64,000 nt of DNA from SAR202 cluster bacterium (GTDB lineage: Bacteria; Chloroflexota; Dehalococcoidia; Lucifugimonadales; Lucifugimonadaceae), in assembly GCA_009392215.1 (NCBI GenBank), contig VFGZ01000033.1, positions 33,144 to 97,143 of the forward strand. Direction: 5' to 3'. The position numbers and the translations under genes were made by a program. Shown here piece after piece: positions 44,495-53,799 of this stretch (positions within the stretch are counted from its first letter, which is position 1; each line of letters opens with the position of its first letter). A model generated the notes under the pieces. The model saw only the letters and a list, made by a program, of their open reading frames with translations. It ran no database searches and was not told where the DNA came from.

Positions 44495-45859
44495 ATGGCG
44501 ACGATTACTGGGACTCGAATTTCACTTAGCCCTCGAGAAATGCCGTCCCGTTGGTACAACGTCGAGGCGGATTTACCATTCAAAGTTCCGACCATGATGT
44601 CACCTTCGGGATATCCAGTGACTCGAAGGGATCTTGAACCCCTATTTCCTATCCAAGTTATCGAGCATGAACTTAATTCGCAGAGTCGCACATTTAATAT
44701 TCCGAAGGAAGTTCGGCAGGCATATTTGCAATGGCGTCCAACTCCAATGTTTCGAGCGAAGGCACTAGAAAAAGAACTGGGTACTCCTGCCAGATTATTC
44801 TATAAAGTTGAAGGTGGAAGTCCGAGCGGTTCATACGAATCAAACACCGCTATTCCTCAAGCTTTTTATGCGAAAAAAGTCGGTGCCAAAGGTATAGTTT
44901 CTGGGGGCGCTGGCGGAGTTTGGATCAGCGCGATGGGGCATGCTGCTTCCTTGTTTGGATTGACGAGTCGTATTTACAGCGTTCGCAAAATAAATTCCGA
45001 GGATGCCTGGGGAGATGCGTACGGCAGAGTCTGGGGAGTGGATGTTCAGCCGAGCCCATCTGAAAATACGCGATTTGGCAGGCTAGAGCTTAAGGAAAAA
45101 GGATCTGATTCAGGTTCGATAGCCACAGCGCTGGCGGAAGCATATGAAGAAGCGTCGATAGACCCTGATGTTAAATTTGCGATTCCTACACTCATGGGTA
45201 GTACGTTGATTCATCAAACGATTGTGGGTCTTGAGGCTCAACGTCAACTTGCCGCGGTGGATGAAGCTCCTGATTATGTGATCGGTTCTATTGGCGCTGG
45301 ATCTCATTTTGGAGGTCTTATTGCTCCATTCATTCCAGCTAGACTGAAGGGTAGAAATACGCGATTTATAGCAGTGGAAGAATTATCGACACCAAGCCTT
45401 ACCCGTGGGGTTTACGCGGAAGAATCAGCAGATGCTGCTGGGCTCATGCCTCAAGTACCCATGTATACGTTGGGTCGTGATTATTCACCACCTGGAGTGC
45501 TGGCGGGTGCTATGCGATATCACGGTGTCGCCCCGATCGTTTCGGCACTTTACAAAGAACAACACATAGATGCTGTAGCCCATGGTCAAATAGAATCGTA
45601 TAGTGCGGGGCTGATGTTTACGCGTTCAGAAGGAATCGTATTGTCACCGCATGCGATGTACACGGTCAAGGAGGTGGTAGAGCAAGCGCTTCGTTCGAAA
45701 CTTTCCGGCCGTGGGGAAACGATCTTGTTCACTGTTACACCAGCGGTAACTTCTGAGTCGACTCCTTATGATTTATTGCTTGACGGTGTGCTTAATGATG
45801 AACGACCAGAAGAGGGTTCGTTGAAGAAATCGCTGGCAAGATTCATCGGCCGTAACTAA
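44495..45859 (+). CDS. TrpB2-like protein lacking the PLP-binding lysine
   Basis: A 454-residue fold-type II protein clearly related to TrpB2 (tryptophan synthase beta-like): WRPTPMFRAKALEKELGTPAR, FYKVEGGSPSG and HQTIVGLEAQRQL align with the family. The PLP segment, normally GSHKPNTA, reads GSYESNTA, placing Glu115 at the Schiff-base Lys. The ETGAGQ motif with the catalytic Glu reads VSGGAGG, and GGGSN reads GAGSH. Tryptophan synthase activity is therefore not expected. The ATG at 44495 has GAGGA nine bases upstream. It may be a pseudoenzyme or bind another ligand. Confidence 0.82.
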   Translation: MATITGTRISLSPREMPSRWYNVEADLPFKVPTMMSPSGYPVTRRDLEPLFPIQVIEHELNSQSRTFNIPKEVRQAYLQWRPTPMFRAKALEKELGTPARLFYKVEGGSPSGSYESNTAIPQAFYAKKVGAKGIVSGGAGGVWISAMGHAASLFGLTSRIYSVRKINSEDAWGDAYGRVWGVDVQPSPSENTRFGRLELKEKGSDSGSIATALAEAYEEASIDPDVKFAIPTLMGSTLIHQTIVGLEAQRQLAAVDEAPDYVIGSIGAGSHFGGLIAPFIPARLKGRNTRFIAVEELSTPSLTRGVYAEESADAAGLMPQVPMYTLGRDYSPPGVLAGAMRYHGVAPIVSALYKEQHIDAVAHGQIESYSAGLMFTRSEGIVLSPHAMYTVKEVVEQALRSKLSGRGETILFTVTPAVTSESTPYDLLLDGVLNDERPEEGSLKKSLARFIGRN

Positions 45860-45873
45860 TTCACTGGTGAATT
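45858..45873. repeat. Short palindrome directly after the TrpB2-like gene
   Basis: AATTCAC-TG-GTGAATT starts at the stop codon of the TrpB2-like gene. The 2-base centre is tight for an RNA hairpin, so it may be a protein site in front of the E1 operon. Support is weak. Confidence 0.3.
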
Positions 45874-46028
45874 TGCGTTTCGATTTTTGATCTTCGATGC
45901 TAAAGTTCCATATGTAATCATGTCGTTTGTCGGTTTGGTGTGGCAGTTTTTCAGGTGGAAAGAATCTGAAATGACATTCTGGATTTTTTGCGCAAGTATG
46001 TAATTACAGAACCCGGAGGCGCTTACGG

Positions 46029-47027
46029 ATGGAAATCTCTAAAGAAAAACTTGAGTGGATTTATACCACGATGTACCGGATCCGTCGCTTCGAAGAGACT
46101 ATGTTGGAGCAAACCTTCAAAGGGAACTCTATGGGTGTGACTCACCCCTCAGATGGCCAGGAAGCACCGCCAACCGGAATTTGTGCTCACCTTACGGATA
46201 AGGATTGGATTGGCTCAACTCATCGAGGTCATGGTCACTGTATAGCAAAGGGCTTAGACACGCACGCTATGATGGCTGAGATTATGGGTAGGGCTACAGG
46301 TCAATGTGGAGGAAAGGGTGGCTCTATGCACATCGCAGATTTTTCAAAGGGAATGCTCGGTGCGAACGCGATAGTTGGAGCTTCTATTCCCCTTGCCGTT
46401 GGAGCTGCGCTGACTGCTAAGTACAAGGGCATAGAAAATGAGTCTGTTGGTGTGTCTTTCTTTGGTGATGGTGCTTCTTCACAGGGAGTTCTCCACGAAT
46501 CGATGAATCTTGCGTCAATATGGAAATTGCCAGTTATTTTTGCATGCGAAAACAATGGATATGCAGAAGCAACTCCCGCTTGGTATTCGGTGTCTGCGGA
46601 CGATATAGCATCGAGGGCAGATGGATACGGGATGCCCGGGGTTGTGGTAGACGGGATGGACGTTTTCGCAGTTTATGATGCGGCCGGTGAAGCCGTGGCG
46701 CGTGCTAGGGCCGGTGAAGGACCAACGTTCTTGGAATTAAAGACATATCGCTATCATGGGCACTTTCATGCTGATGATCCCAAGAAATACCGTAAGGCGG
46801 ATGAAGAGGAGCATTATCACGAACGGGATGCTTTAACAAACTTTGAAAAAAGAGTTACTAGTCAAAAATTGTTGTCAGCGAAGAAATTAAAATCTATTCG
46901 TGATTCCATTGAACAGGAGATGCTTGATGCCGTCGAGTTTGCATTGAGCAGTCCTATGCCCGATGTAGAAGCGCTTTACAGTGATGTCTACGTAAATTAC
47001 TCAAACCCTATTCTGGGTCTTCGATAA
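46029..47027 (+). CDS. 2-oxoacid/acetoin dehydrogenase E1 component, alpha subunit
   Basis: A 332-residue ThDP-dependent E1 alpha subunit. The ThDP motif spans FFGDGASSQGVLHES to CENNGYA, and GATGQCGGKGGSMHIAD-type sequence (RATGQCGGKGGSMHI) is the family hallmark. Phosphorylation-loop-like YRYHGHFHADDP follows. It decarboxylates pyruvate, acetoin or a related substrate with the beta subunit encoded 55 bases downstream. No E2 or E3 gene is in the window, so the substrate is undecided. GGAGG precedes the ATG. Confidence 0.92.
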   Translation: MEISKEKLEWIYTTMYRIRRFEETMLEQTFKGNSMGVTHPSDGQEAPPTGICAHLTDKDWIGSTHRGHGHCIAKGLDTHAMMAEIMGRATGQCGGKGGSMHIADFSKGMLGANAIVGASIPLAVGAALTAKYKGIENESVGVSFFGDGASSQGVLHESMNLASIWKLPVIFACENNGYAEATPAWYSVSADDIASRADGYGMPGVVVDGMDVFAVYDAAGEAVARARAGEGPTFLELKTYRYHGHFHADDPKKYRKADEEEHYHERDALTNFEKRVTSQKLLSAKKLKSIRDSIEQEMLDAVEFALSSPMPDVEALYSDVYVNYSNPILGLR

Positions 47028-47081
47028 CTATTATTTGTCAATCAAAACAATCAATCGGATCGCGATACATACAAGAGAACA

Positions 47082-48152
47082 ATGACTACACATAATAAAA
47101 TTAATCCTCTGGGCCCGGGATATGAGGGAGTAACCGGCAAAGATCTGCGGTTTAGAGATGTATTCAGAGACACATTGCGTGCTGAGATGAATCGCGATCA
47201 AGATGTTTTTCTAATGGGAGAAGATATCTCCGGTGGATTTGATCGTGACACGAAAGAACCGTTGGACGCTTGGGGAGGTCCTTTTGCTGCGACAAAAGGT
47301 TTAGTGCAAGAATTCGGGCCGGAGCGTATTAGGGATGCTCCAATATCTGAGGCAGGGTTTGTTGGCGCAGCCGTGGGTGCGGCCCTAACAGGATTGCGAC
47401 CAGTTGTTGACCTTATGTATTTTGATTTTGTCACCGTAGCTTATGACCAGTTATTGTCGAACGCAGCGAAAAGTCGTTACATGTTTGGCGGGCAAACACG
47501 GGTACCAATGACGCTATTTGCAAGATCGGGTGCCGGGACCGGTCACGCTGCTCAGCACTCGGAAAGCTTTTATTCAATGCTTGCACACATACCCGGTCTG
47601 AAAGTCGTTGTTCCATCAGACCCGTACTCGGTGAAGGGACTTTTGGCTGCGGCCATTCGTGACGATGACCCTGTGTTTCTTGTAAACGACAAGAAACTGA
47701 TCAATCTCACTGGCTTTGTCCCAGATGAAGATTACGTTATAGAGTTGGGTAAAGGGCGTTATATGCAACGAGGCGATGATGTTACATTGGTTGGGATGTC
47801 ATACACATCTATAGTTTGCGAACAGGCTGCTGCGCAGTTGGCTGATGCCGGGATTAAGGCAGACGTGATTGACATGATGTCCCTTTCTCCTTTTGATGAA
47901 GATATCTTGCTTGAGTCGGTTCAAAAGACAAATAACGTGGTTATTGTGGACGAAGATACTCCACGTGCCTCGATGGCCTCTGAATTCGCAGCTGTGATTG
48001 CTGACAAAGCATTCGACTACTTAGATGCGCCGGTTAAGCGCGTGACGGGACCACACTCGCCTGTTCCTTATAATAAGGGATTGGAAAACGCCTTTATGCC
48101 CCAGCCTGAAGATGTGGTAGGTACTGTTCGAAATATGTTGGGACGGGATTAA
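47082..48152 (+). CDS. 2-oxoacid/acetoin dehydrogenase E1 component, beta subunit
   Basis: A 356-residue transketolase-like beta subunit. Conserved parts are VFLMGEDISGGFD with the catalytic Glu, RIRDAPISEAGFVGAAVGAA, the QLLSNAAKSRYMFGG segment and the C-terminal DEDTPRASMASEFAA. The first 20 residues (MTTHNKINPLGPGYEGV) are an extension. It forms the heterotetramer with the upstream alpha subunit. The stop overlaps by four bases the 3' end of a small opposite-strand fragment. Confidence 0.92.
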   Translation: MTTHNKINPLGPGYEGVTGKDLRFRDVFRDTLRAEMNRDQDVFLMGEDISGGFDRDTKEPLDAWGGPFAATKGLVQEFGPERIRDAPISEAGFVGAAVGAALTGLRPVVDLMYFDFVTVAYDQLLSNAAKSRYMFGGQTRVPMTLFARSGAGTGHAAQHSESFYSMLAHIPGLKVVVPSDPYSVKGLLAAAIRDDDPVFLVNDKKLINLTGFVPDEDYVIELGKGRYMQRGDDVTLVGMSYTSIVCEQAAAQLADAGIKADVIDMMSLSPFDEDILLESVQKTNNVVIVDEDTPRASMASEFAAVIADKAFDYLDAPVKRVTGPHSPVPYNKGLENAFMPQPEDVVGTVRNMLGRD

Positions 48153-48349
48153 CCAACCGGCATTTTTCGTCGAGTGATTTTGCGTCCAATTTTCGCCATT
48201 TCTTCTCCACCTGCGAAGATGTGTGCACCTAAATCCATCAGTTGTCTTACCTTCTGCTCTTCGGTCATGCTGGGGTCATTCCAAGAGCATAAGAATTTTA
48301 GATTGTTAGCATCACAGGCAGCCGTAATAGATAGGCTCTCTGGATTCAA
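48149..48349 (-). pseudogene. Small C-terminal-like fragment, possibly of a TIM-barrel aldolase
   Basis: A 66-residue frame reading ITAACDANNLKFLCSWNDP and then RQLMDLGAHIFAGGEEMAKI. The order of an A-C-x-x-N core strand followed by M-D-L-G-A-x-I-F-x-G-G-E resembles the end of HpcH/HpaI-type barrels, but the match is weak. A TGA lies immediately upstream of the TTG, and the AT-rich region to 48557 shows no continuation, so this may be the end of a lost gene rather than an intact small protein. Confidence 0.35.
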
Positions 48350-48557
48350 TCAGTTCGATTACTCTGTTTATTCTTTTAGCCATCTTTTGACTCAGTCCTC
48401 AGTTGTGACGAATGTTTTGCTACAGGTTTTTGGTCGAGGATAGTTTGCTCTAAGCTTACTTGCGTGATCTTAGTCCTAAAACTGATAATTGGTAGTCTGT
48501 GAAATATCTGAATTTTCGTATATTGATCACCGTCACAAAGTTAGTTGAGGTTATTTA

Positions 48558-48983
48558 TTGAATCAATCATCTTTAGAAGCCGTGGCGTCATTTGAACGAT
48601 GGGCATTGGCGTTCAATACGCGTAATGCAGACGCCATGATCGCGGAAATGCATTTCCCGCATATCCGCTTGGCTGGCAAAGAGTTTCAGACATGGGTGAC
48701 CGCCGAAGACTTTCGTAGTGCACAAGATCAGATGACCAAAATGTTATTGGATGAGGGCTGGCACGTTACTATTACAAAGTCTGTAACGGCTGTTCAGTCT
48801 AGTATTCATAAAGTTCATTTGGTAATTCGCCAGTCACGTCAACGTAAAGATGGAACTGAGTACAACGGTTTCGATACGATGTGGGTTTTCACAAAGATCG
48901 AGGGTAAATGGGGAGTCCAGTTTCGTTCGTCTTTCTTAGCGAACGCTGTTCACGGAGTAGGAGCAATGACGCCTAAATTTTGA
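48558..48983 (+). CDS. NTF2-like (SnoaL-type) protein
   Basis: A 141-residue small alpha+beta protein. The N-terminal helix SFERWALAFNTRNADAMIAEM, the HFPH segment, and the C-terminal YNGFDTMWVFTKIEGKWGVQ strand pair match the NTF2/SnoaL superfamily, which includes isomerases, dehydratases and many proteins of unknown function. The start is TTG at 48558. It converges with the DinB-family gene, with one base between stops. Substrate cannot be inferred. Confidence 0.65.
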   Translation: MNQSSLEAVASFERWALAFNTRNADAMIAEMHFPHIRLAGKEFQTWVTAEDFRSAQDQMTKMLLDEGWHVTITKSVTAVQSSIHKVHLVIRQSRQRKDGTEYNGFDTMWVFTKIEGKWGVQFRSSFLANAVHGVGAMTPKF

Positions 48984-48984
48984 G

Positions 48985-49536
48985 TTATTTAATAGATTTA
49001 GAACTGTAAAGACCACGTATATACGCTATCTGCCCGGTGTGTTGTCCGTTTTCCACTGGGAGTCGGCCTAATACCCAGAGTAAAGTCGGTGCTCGATTAG
49101 GCGCATGTGTCCATATTCCAGGGCGTTTGATGTGCAGCATTGGGGTCGAAATTTGTTCGACAGAAGAAATCAAAAGATTCCTTGCTACTTGCCAATATTC
49201 AGCGACTTCTTCTACTGTAAGGTCAGGGAAATCCCTGACTTGAGCGATCGAGTCTCCTGCGCCATTTCGTTTATGATCGATTCCTAGACGGTTGGCCCAA
49301 CCGCCTTCGACCCATGCACTGTCTCCACCTCCTCTTAAATACCACCCCCACATGTCTTCCATTCGTCCGATGTGCCAAAGTATCCATAGTATGTGGTTTG
49401 ACCTAGGCGTCGGCATCCAACGCGCCTCTTCTATTCCAAGCCCTTCGATGGCTTTCATCAATTGACGACCGTAGTCGTCTATTGATTGGAGAGTTACATC
49501 TCGATGATCTGGGTGATTCACGATGTGCTCTTGCAT
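48985..49536 (-). CDS. DinB-family four-helix-bundle protein
   Basis: A 183-residue DinB/YfiT-like protein. Three expected metal-binding His positions are suggested by the region after GLGIEEARW, by ILWHIGRMED near 55 and by ENGQHTGQIAYIRG near 163. Members of this superfamily include mycothiol-dependent enzymes and metalloenzymes of unknown reaction. It begins inside the DUF971 gene (19-base overlap), so the two should be co-translated. Confidence 0.78.
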   Translation of the reverse strand: MQEHIVNHPDHRDVTLQSIDDYGRQLMKAIEGLGIEEARWMPTPRSNHILWILWHIGRMEDMWGWYLRGGGDSAWVEGGWANRLGIDHKRNGAGDSIAQVRDFPDLTVEEVAEYWQVARNLLISSVEQISTPMLHIKRPGIWTHAPNRAPTLLWVLGRLPVENGQHTGQIAYIRGLYSSKSIK

Positions 49537-49838
49537 ATCACGGCATTATCGTTTTCTGAAAGTTGCAGAAGCTTTTCGAAAGGGTATATGCCGGAATCGT
49601 GCCCATCGGTCCATAAGAACTGCAATGCATATTTACCCACTTCGAGATATTCCACAGCGATTATGTCTTCAGGAACTGATGCAACGTTGAGTATGGGTCG
49701 TCCCGTCATTTCTTCTACGCACGCGGCGCAAGCACACTGCAAGCGTAGATATCGATAGGGGTATGTGCATGTCTGGTTGTTGTTCCAGACTATCTGCACT
49801 CCGACACCTGTCATTTCGATTCGCACTGGGACAATCAT
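49518..49838 (-). CDS. DUF971 family protein (GBBH-like N-terminal domain)
   Basis: About 106 residues. It fits DUF971: PVRIEMTGVGVQIVWNN, then YPYRYLRLQCACAACVEE with the clustered cysteines seen in this family, and YALQFLWTDGHDSGIYPF. In eukaryotes this domain stands at the N-terminus of gamma-butyrobetaine hydroxylase and can bind zinc; the stand-alone bacterial form is often linked to Fe-S or P-loop ATPases of the Mrp type. I chose ATG 49838; the frame is open to 49883. Confidence 0.82.
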   Translation of the reverse strand: MIVPVRIEMTGVGVQIVWNNNQTCTYPYRYLRLQCACAACVEEMTGRPILNVASVPEDIIAVEYLEVGKYALQFLWTDGHDSGIYPFEKLLQLSENDNAVICKSTS

Positions 49839-50026
49839 TATTAGTTTTCTGTTCCTCTGGACCCTACGTTTTTGTAAGATCACTGAAATAATGTTTTTTG
49901 TTGATAGCAGCTTAATCTGGGTAGATGTACTTCCATGAAGTAAACTTCAAGATTATTGATCTTTTTTTGATGATTTATCTTGATACGTGGTTAGTTGTAG
50001 AAATTAATTTAGGGGATTAACGCCAA

Positions 50027-51088
50027 ATGGCAAACGAAACGATAAAAGTAGGTTTTGTAGGGGCTGGCGCCAACACGGCCCTACGTCACATTCCAGGGCT
50101 CAGGGCGCAACAAGGTGTTGAATTAGTCGGTGTTGCTAATCGAACTATTGAGTCCAGTCAGACAGCGGTTGATAAATTTGAACTGGGAGAAGCGTATCCG
50201 ACTTGGCTACACTTGATTGAAGACCCGGAAATTGATGCGATATGTATCGGTACTTGGCCATACATGCATTCAACAATCACGTTAGCGGCCCTTGATAACG
50301 GGAAGCATGTGTTGTGCGAAGCGCGAATGTCGATGAACAGTTTGGAGGCTCGGGATATGTACGCAGCATCGGTTGCTAATCCTGACCTCACTACGCAGAT
50401 CGTACCACCTCCGCATCTTATGGCTTGTGAAAAGCACTTGATGGATTTAATCGCAGACGGATTCATAGGCGAAGTGGTGAACGTGAACATACGAATTACA
50501 GACGGTAGTTCGTACCCGGATCCTGACACAGAAGCACACTGGCGACAAATGCGAGAGTTATCTGGTAATAACGTTATGACTACTGGCATATGGTATGAGA
50601 ATTTGATGCGTTTAGTCGGTACGGCTAGTTCAGTGTCTGCGAACGCCCAGATCGTTGTTCCTTATCGCCGGGGCTGGGACGGCAATCGTTATCCCATGAC
50701 CATTCCAGATCAACTTGATGTGATCTACTCACTTGCTGGAGGTGGTTCAGTCAACATGACGGTAACGACGGTTTCTGGATCATTTGCACCACCGACCGAG
50801 ATATGGATATTTGGTACTGAAGGTACATTAAGGATTGAAAGTAATGGACTTGACGCAGATCCTAAAGTAACGGGCGCACGCCAAGGTGACCAGGATATGT
50901 CCGAAATTGTCGTGCCAGATGAGAAGCGAGGTACTTGGCGGGTTGAGGAAGAATTCATTAACGCTATCCGGGGGATTGAACCAGTAACACGGTCTAACTT
51001 TACGGATGCGCTCAAGTACATGGAATTCACCGATGCTGTTCAACAGTCATGGCAGACTGGAAAACGCGTGTACTTACCCGGCTTGTGA
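50027..51088 (+). CDS. Gfo/Idh/MocA family oxidoreductase
   Basis: A 353-residue NAD(P)-dependent oxidoreductase. The nucleotide motif is VGFVGAGANTALRHI near residue 8-22, and IDAICIGTWPYMHSTITLAAL fits strand 4-5. The usual EKP motif reads CEARM (near 96), so the common catalytic Lys is absent. The C-terminal beta sheet includes EIWIFGTEGTLRIESNG. It precedes pxpA by 150 bases on the same strand and may or may not belong to that cluster. Substrate unknown. Confidence 0.85.
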   Translation: MANETIKVGFVGAGANTALRHIPGLRAQQGVELVGVANRTIESSQTAVDKFELGEAYPTWLHLIEDPEIDAICIGTWPYMHSTITLAALDNGKHVLCEARMSMNSLEARDMYAASVANPDLTTQIVPPPHLMACEKHLMDLIADGFIGEVVNVNIRITDGSSYPDPDTEAHWRQMRELSGNNVMTTGIWYENLMRLVGTASSVSANAQIVVPYRRGWDGNRYPMTIPDQLDVIYSLAGGGSVNMTVTTVSGSFAPPTEIWIFGTEGTLRIESNGLDADPKVTGARQGDQDMSEIVVPDEKRGTWRVEEEFINAIRGIEPVTRSNFTDALKYMEFTDAVQQSWQTGKRVYLPGL

Positions 51089-51238
51089 TCATTGAAAGTT
51101 CGAATGTGCTAATTCGAGTTAGGCTAATATGAAAAGATGGACCGTCACCTCTGATAATCCTATGTCCATACTGTCTACGACTTCCATCTAAGGATATTGA
51201 GTAATTTTTGAAACAATCAATGGGATAGGAGTTTACTG

Positions 51239-52021
51239 TTGATAAAACAAGTTGCAAGAATCGATTTCAATGCAGATATTGGCGAGTCATTCGCAGGGTA
51301 TGAGCTTGGTCTGGACGAGGAAATCGTTAAATACATCACTTCTGCGAATATAGCTACTGGATTTCATGCCGGAGATCCTGATTGGATGGCTCGCACTGTT
51401 GCCCTCGCTGTGGATCATCAGGTTGGAATCGGTGCTCACCCTGCGTATCCGGATCTAGCCGGGTTCGGGCGAAGGAATATGGACCTGACTCCGCTTGAAG
51501 TACGTAATGCAGTGACATACCAGGTTGGTGCTCTTTCGGCATTCGCTCCAGGACGAAAATTGCAACATGTGAAACCTCATGGTGCTCTGTACAACACGGC
51601 AGTTAAAGATCCCGAGGTTGCATTTTCAGTAGTATCCGCGATCAAGGAGTTTGACCCTGAATTGATTCATGTGGTTCTTGCGGGATCACCATGGGAATCC
51701 ATTGCTAGGGATGAGGGAGTTCGAGTCGCGAGGGAGTGTTACGCAGATCGTGCTGTGACGGCTCAGGGCACCCTCGTTCCCCGATCCCAACCCGGGGCTG
51801 TTGTTCACGAAACAGCTGAGATAGTAGAGCGCTCTATAAAGCTTGCAACCGATGGGAAGGTTATAGCTGTTGATGGGACTGAGATTGAATTCTCTGCTGA
51901 TTCAATATGTTTACACGGGGACACCCCCGGAGCGGTAGAAACAGCTGCTGCGGTTCGCGGAGCACTTGAAAATTCGGGGGTTGAAATCATCCCCATGGCC
52001 GAGTTGGTTTCCGGTGTCTAG
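51239..52021 (+). CDS. pxpA: 5-oxoprolinase subunit PxpA (LamB/YcsF family)
   Basis: A 260-residue LamB/YcsF protein. RIDFNADIGESFAGYELG, SANIATGFHAGDPDWM, GAHPAYPDLAGFGRR and LQHVKPHGALYN are nearly the family consensus. With PxpB and PxpC it hydrolyses 5-oxoproline using ATP in characterised bacteria. TTG start with GGAG nine bases before it. The stop overlaps pxpB by eight bases. Confidence 0.94.
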   Translation: MIKQVARIDFNADIGESFAGYELGLDEEIVKYITSANIATGFHAGDPDWMARTVALAVDHQVGIGAHPAYPDLAGFGRRNMDLTPLEVRNAVTYQVGALSAFAPGRKLQHVKPHGALYNTAVKDPEVAFSVVSAIKEFDPELIHVVLAGSPWESIARDEGVRVARECYADRAVTAQGTLVPRSQPGAVVHETAEIVERSIKLATDGKVIAVDGTEIEFSADSICLHGDTPGAVETAAAVRGALENSGVEIIPMAELVSGV

Positions 52022-52715
52022 GAACGGAACGAACAAACTTGATGGTCAAAGATTTCCACGTGTGGTTCCTGCCGGTGATTCTGCGATACTGATCGAACTT
52101 GGATCGGAAGTGGACCCTGAAATTAGTTCCAGGGTTTTCGCATTGACTGATCTTATGCGGGACGCTGGTTTGAATTCCGGTTTGGAGATACTTCCCACTT
52201 ATCGTTCGGTGCTTGTTTATTATGATCCTCTCGTTAGTAGCTATGCAGAAATGTTGGATGCCGTGAATGGCGTTATTGAACGCCTAGCGGAACCTGCTAA
52301 CGTAAAAAGTTCGTTGAAAATTGTTGAAATACCCGTTGTATATGGAGGTGAAGACGGCCCGGATCTTCCTTTCGTCGCGGAGCATGCTGGTATGACTGAG
52401 GATTCTGTTATTCAACTTCATTCTGAGACTGACTACCGGGTTTATATGCTGGGATTCTCTCCAGGGTTTCCGTACCTTGGAGGCCTAGACGAACGAATCG
52501 CTGCGCCTAGGCTCAAGACCCCTCGTGTTTCAGTCCCTGCCGGATCTGTAGGGATTGCAGAGTTGCAAACAGGTGTGTACCCAAACGCGGGTCCAGGTGG
52601 GTGGAGAATAATAGGCAGAACTTCGCTCACTCTTTTTGATGTAAATAGTTCAACTCCTTCTTTAATAACTCCTGCTACGGAAGTTCGATTTATACCGGTA
52701 GATCATCATGACTGA
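52014..52715 (+). CDS. pxpB: 5-oxoprolinase subunit PxpB (KipI / AHS1 family)
   Basis: About 233 residues. PAGDSAILIELG, YRVYMLGFSPGFPYLGGLD and RVSVPAGSVGIAELQTGVYP are signatures of allophanate-hydrolase-subunit-1/KipI proteins. The same domain forms half of the carboxyltransferase in urea carboxylase. The GTG at 52014 overlaps the pxpA stop (GTGTCTAG); the longer frame from 51966 is unlikely. It overlaps pxpC by eight bases. Confidence 0.92.
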   Translation: MSRNGTNKLDGQRFPRVVPAGDSAILIELGSEVDPEISSRVFALTDLMRDAGLNSGLEILPTYRSVLVYYDPLVSSYAEMLDAVNGVIERLAEPANVKSSLKIVEIPVVYGGEDGPDLPFVAEHAGMTEDSVIQLHSETDYRVYMLGFSPGFPYLGGLDERIAAPRLKTPRVSVPAGSVGIAELQTGVYPNAGPGGWRIIGRTSLTLFDVNSSTPSLITPATEVRFIPVDHHD

Positions 52716-53799
52716 AACTTCTCATGGCAGTATTCACGTGATTCGATGCGGGTTTATGGCCTTGGTTCAAGATCAAGGCAGGTTAGGATTTCAGGAGCTT
52801 GGAGTTTCAGTGAGTGGTGCTGCTGACAAAGAAGCTCTGGATGTCGGGAATCTTCTTGTCGGCAACCCTCATGACTCAGCTGCTCTGGAGGTGATGCTCG
52901 GAGATTTCGAAATTGAGTTCAGTGAAAGTATGATGTTTGCTTTAACTGGGGCGGAAACTGATGCTAGTCTTGATAATGTCCCGGTAGGTAGATATCTCTC
53001 GTACAAAGCGCATGCGGGATCTCGTCTTTCACTATCAAATGTTAGGCAAGGATTGCGTGCTTATATTTCGGTGCAGGGTGGAGTAGACACGCCGATAATT
53101 CTTGGTTCTCGTTCGACTCATATGGCTTCCGGTATTGGCGGTTTAGAGGGCAAGGGATTGAAGCCTGGTGATGTTTTAATGGTTGGGAAGTCAGTCCCTG
53201 GGGATGTATATGCAAGTAGATGTTGGAATGGCGAAGAATCACCTACGGATGAACTTATTGTCCGGGTGGTGCTAGGCCCACAGGATGATGAATTTTCTGA
53301 GTCTGGGATCGAAACATTTCTTAGCTCGACCTATGTCGTAAGTGATCAATCCGATCGGCAAGGACTCCGATTGGAAGGATCCACAATCGAAACAAGAAAT
53401 GGTAGATACGATATTGTTTCTGACGCAGTGGTTAACGGCTCGATACAAGTCCCAGGGGATGGTAAGCCGATTATATTACTTGCTGATCGTCAAACTACAG
53501 GCGGTTATCTTAAAATAGCGACCGTAGCTTCGGTTGATATTCCCAGGTTGGGGCAGGCGCCTCCCGGTACCCGTATTAATTTTTCAGCAGTATCAGTTGA
53601 GGAATCTCAACAGCTTTTAATCGAGCGCCAACACAAACTTTCAGCTCCGATAAAGGAGTTGATAGGGGACCAGTTCTCCTTAAGAGTTGGCGATACCGAT
53701 ATTTCAGTCGGTGTGGCTCTGAGTGGCTCTGCCCGTATACTCGTTTTGGATGGCATCGCATACCCGATTTTTGTTGATGAATTTACTTCCGATGGATAA
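52708..53799 (+). CDS. pxpC: 5-oxoprolinase subunit PxpC (KipA / AHS2, biotin-dependent carboxyltransferase family)
   Basis: A 363-residue KipA/AHS2 protein. LVQDQGRLGFQELGVSVSGA, LEVMLGDFEIEF, LRAYISVQGGVDTP and LADRQTTGGYLKIATV match the family. It pairs with PxpB. In urea carboxylase the homologous AHS2 domain transfers carboxyl groups from carboxybiotin, which matters here because a biotin carrier gene follows within 500 bases. The end overlaps the next small gene. Confidence 0.93.
   Translation: MTETSHGSIHVIRCGFMALVQDQGRLGFQELGVSVSGAADKEALDVGNLLVGNPHDSAALEVMLGDFEIEFSESMMFALTGAETDASLDNVPVGRYLSYKAHAGSRLSLSNVRQGLRAYISVQGGVDTPIILGSRSTHMASGIGGLEGKGLKPGDVLMVGKSVPGDVYASRCWNGEESPTDELIVRVVLGPQDDEFSESGIETFLSSTYVVSDQSDRQGLRLEGSTIETRNGRYDIVSDAVVNGSIQVPGDGKPIILLADRQTTGGYLKIATVASVDIPRLGQAPPGTRINFSAVSVEESQQLLIERQHKLSAPIKELIGDQFSLRVGDTDISVGVALSGSARILVLDGIAYPIFVDEFTSDG

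Noticed and set aside
44221..44691. 156-codon leftward frame over the TrpB2-like start
   Set aside because: Overlaps the palindrome and the TrpB2-like coding start; no domain or membrane pattern.
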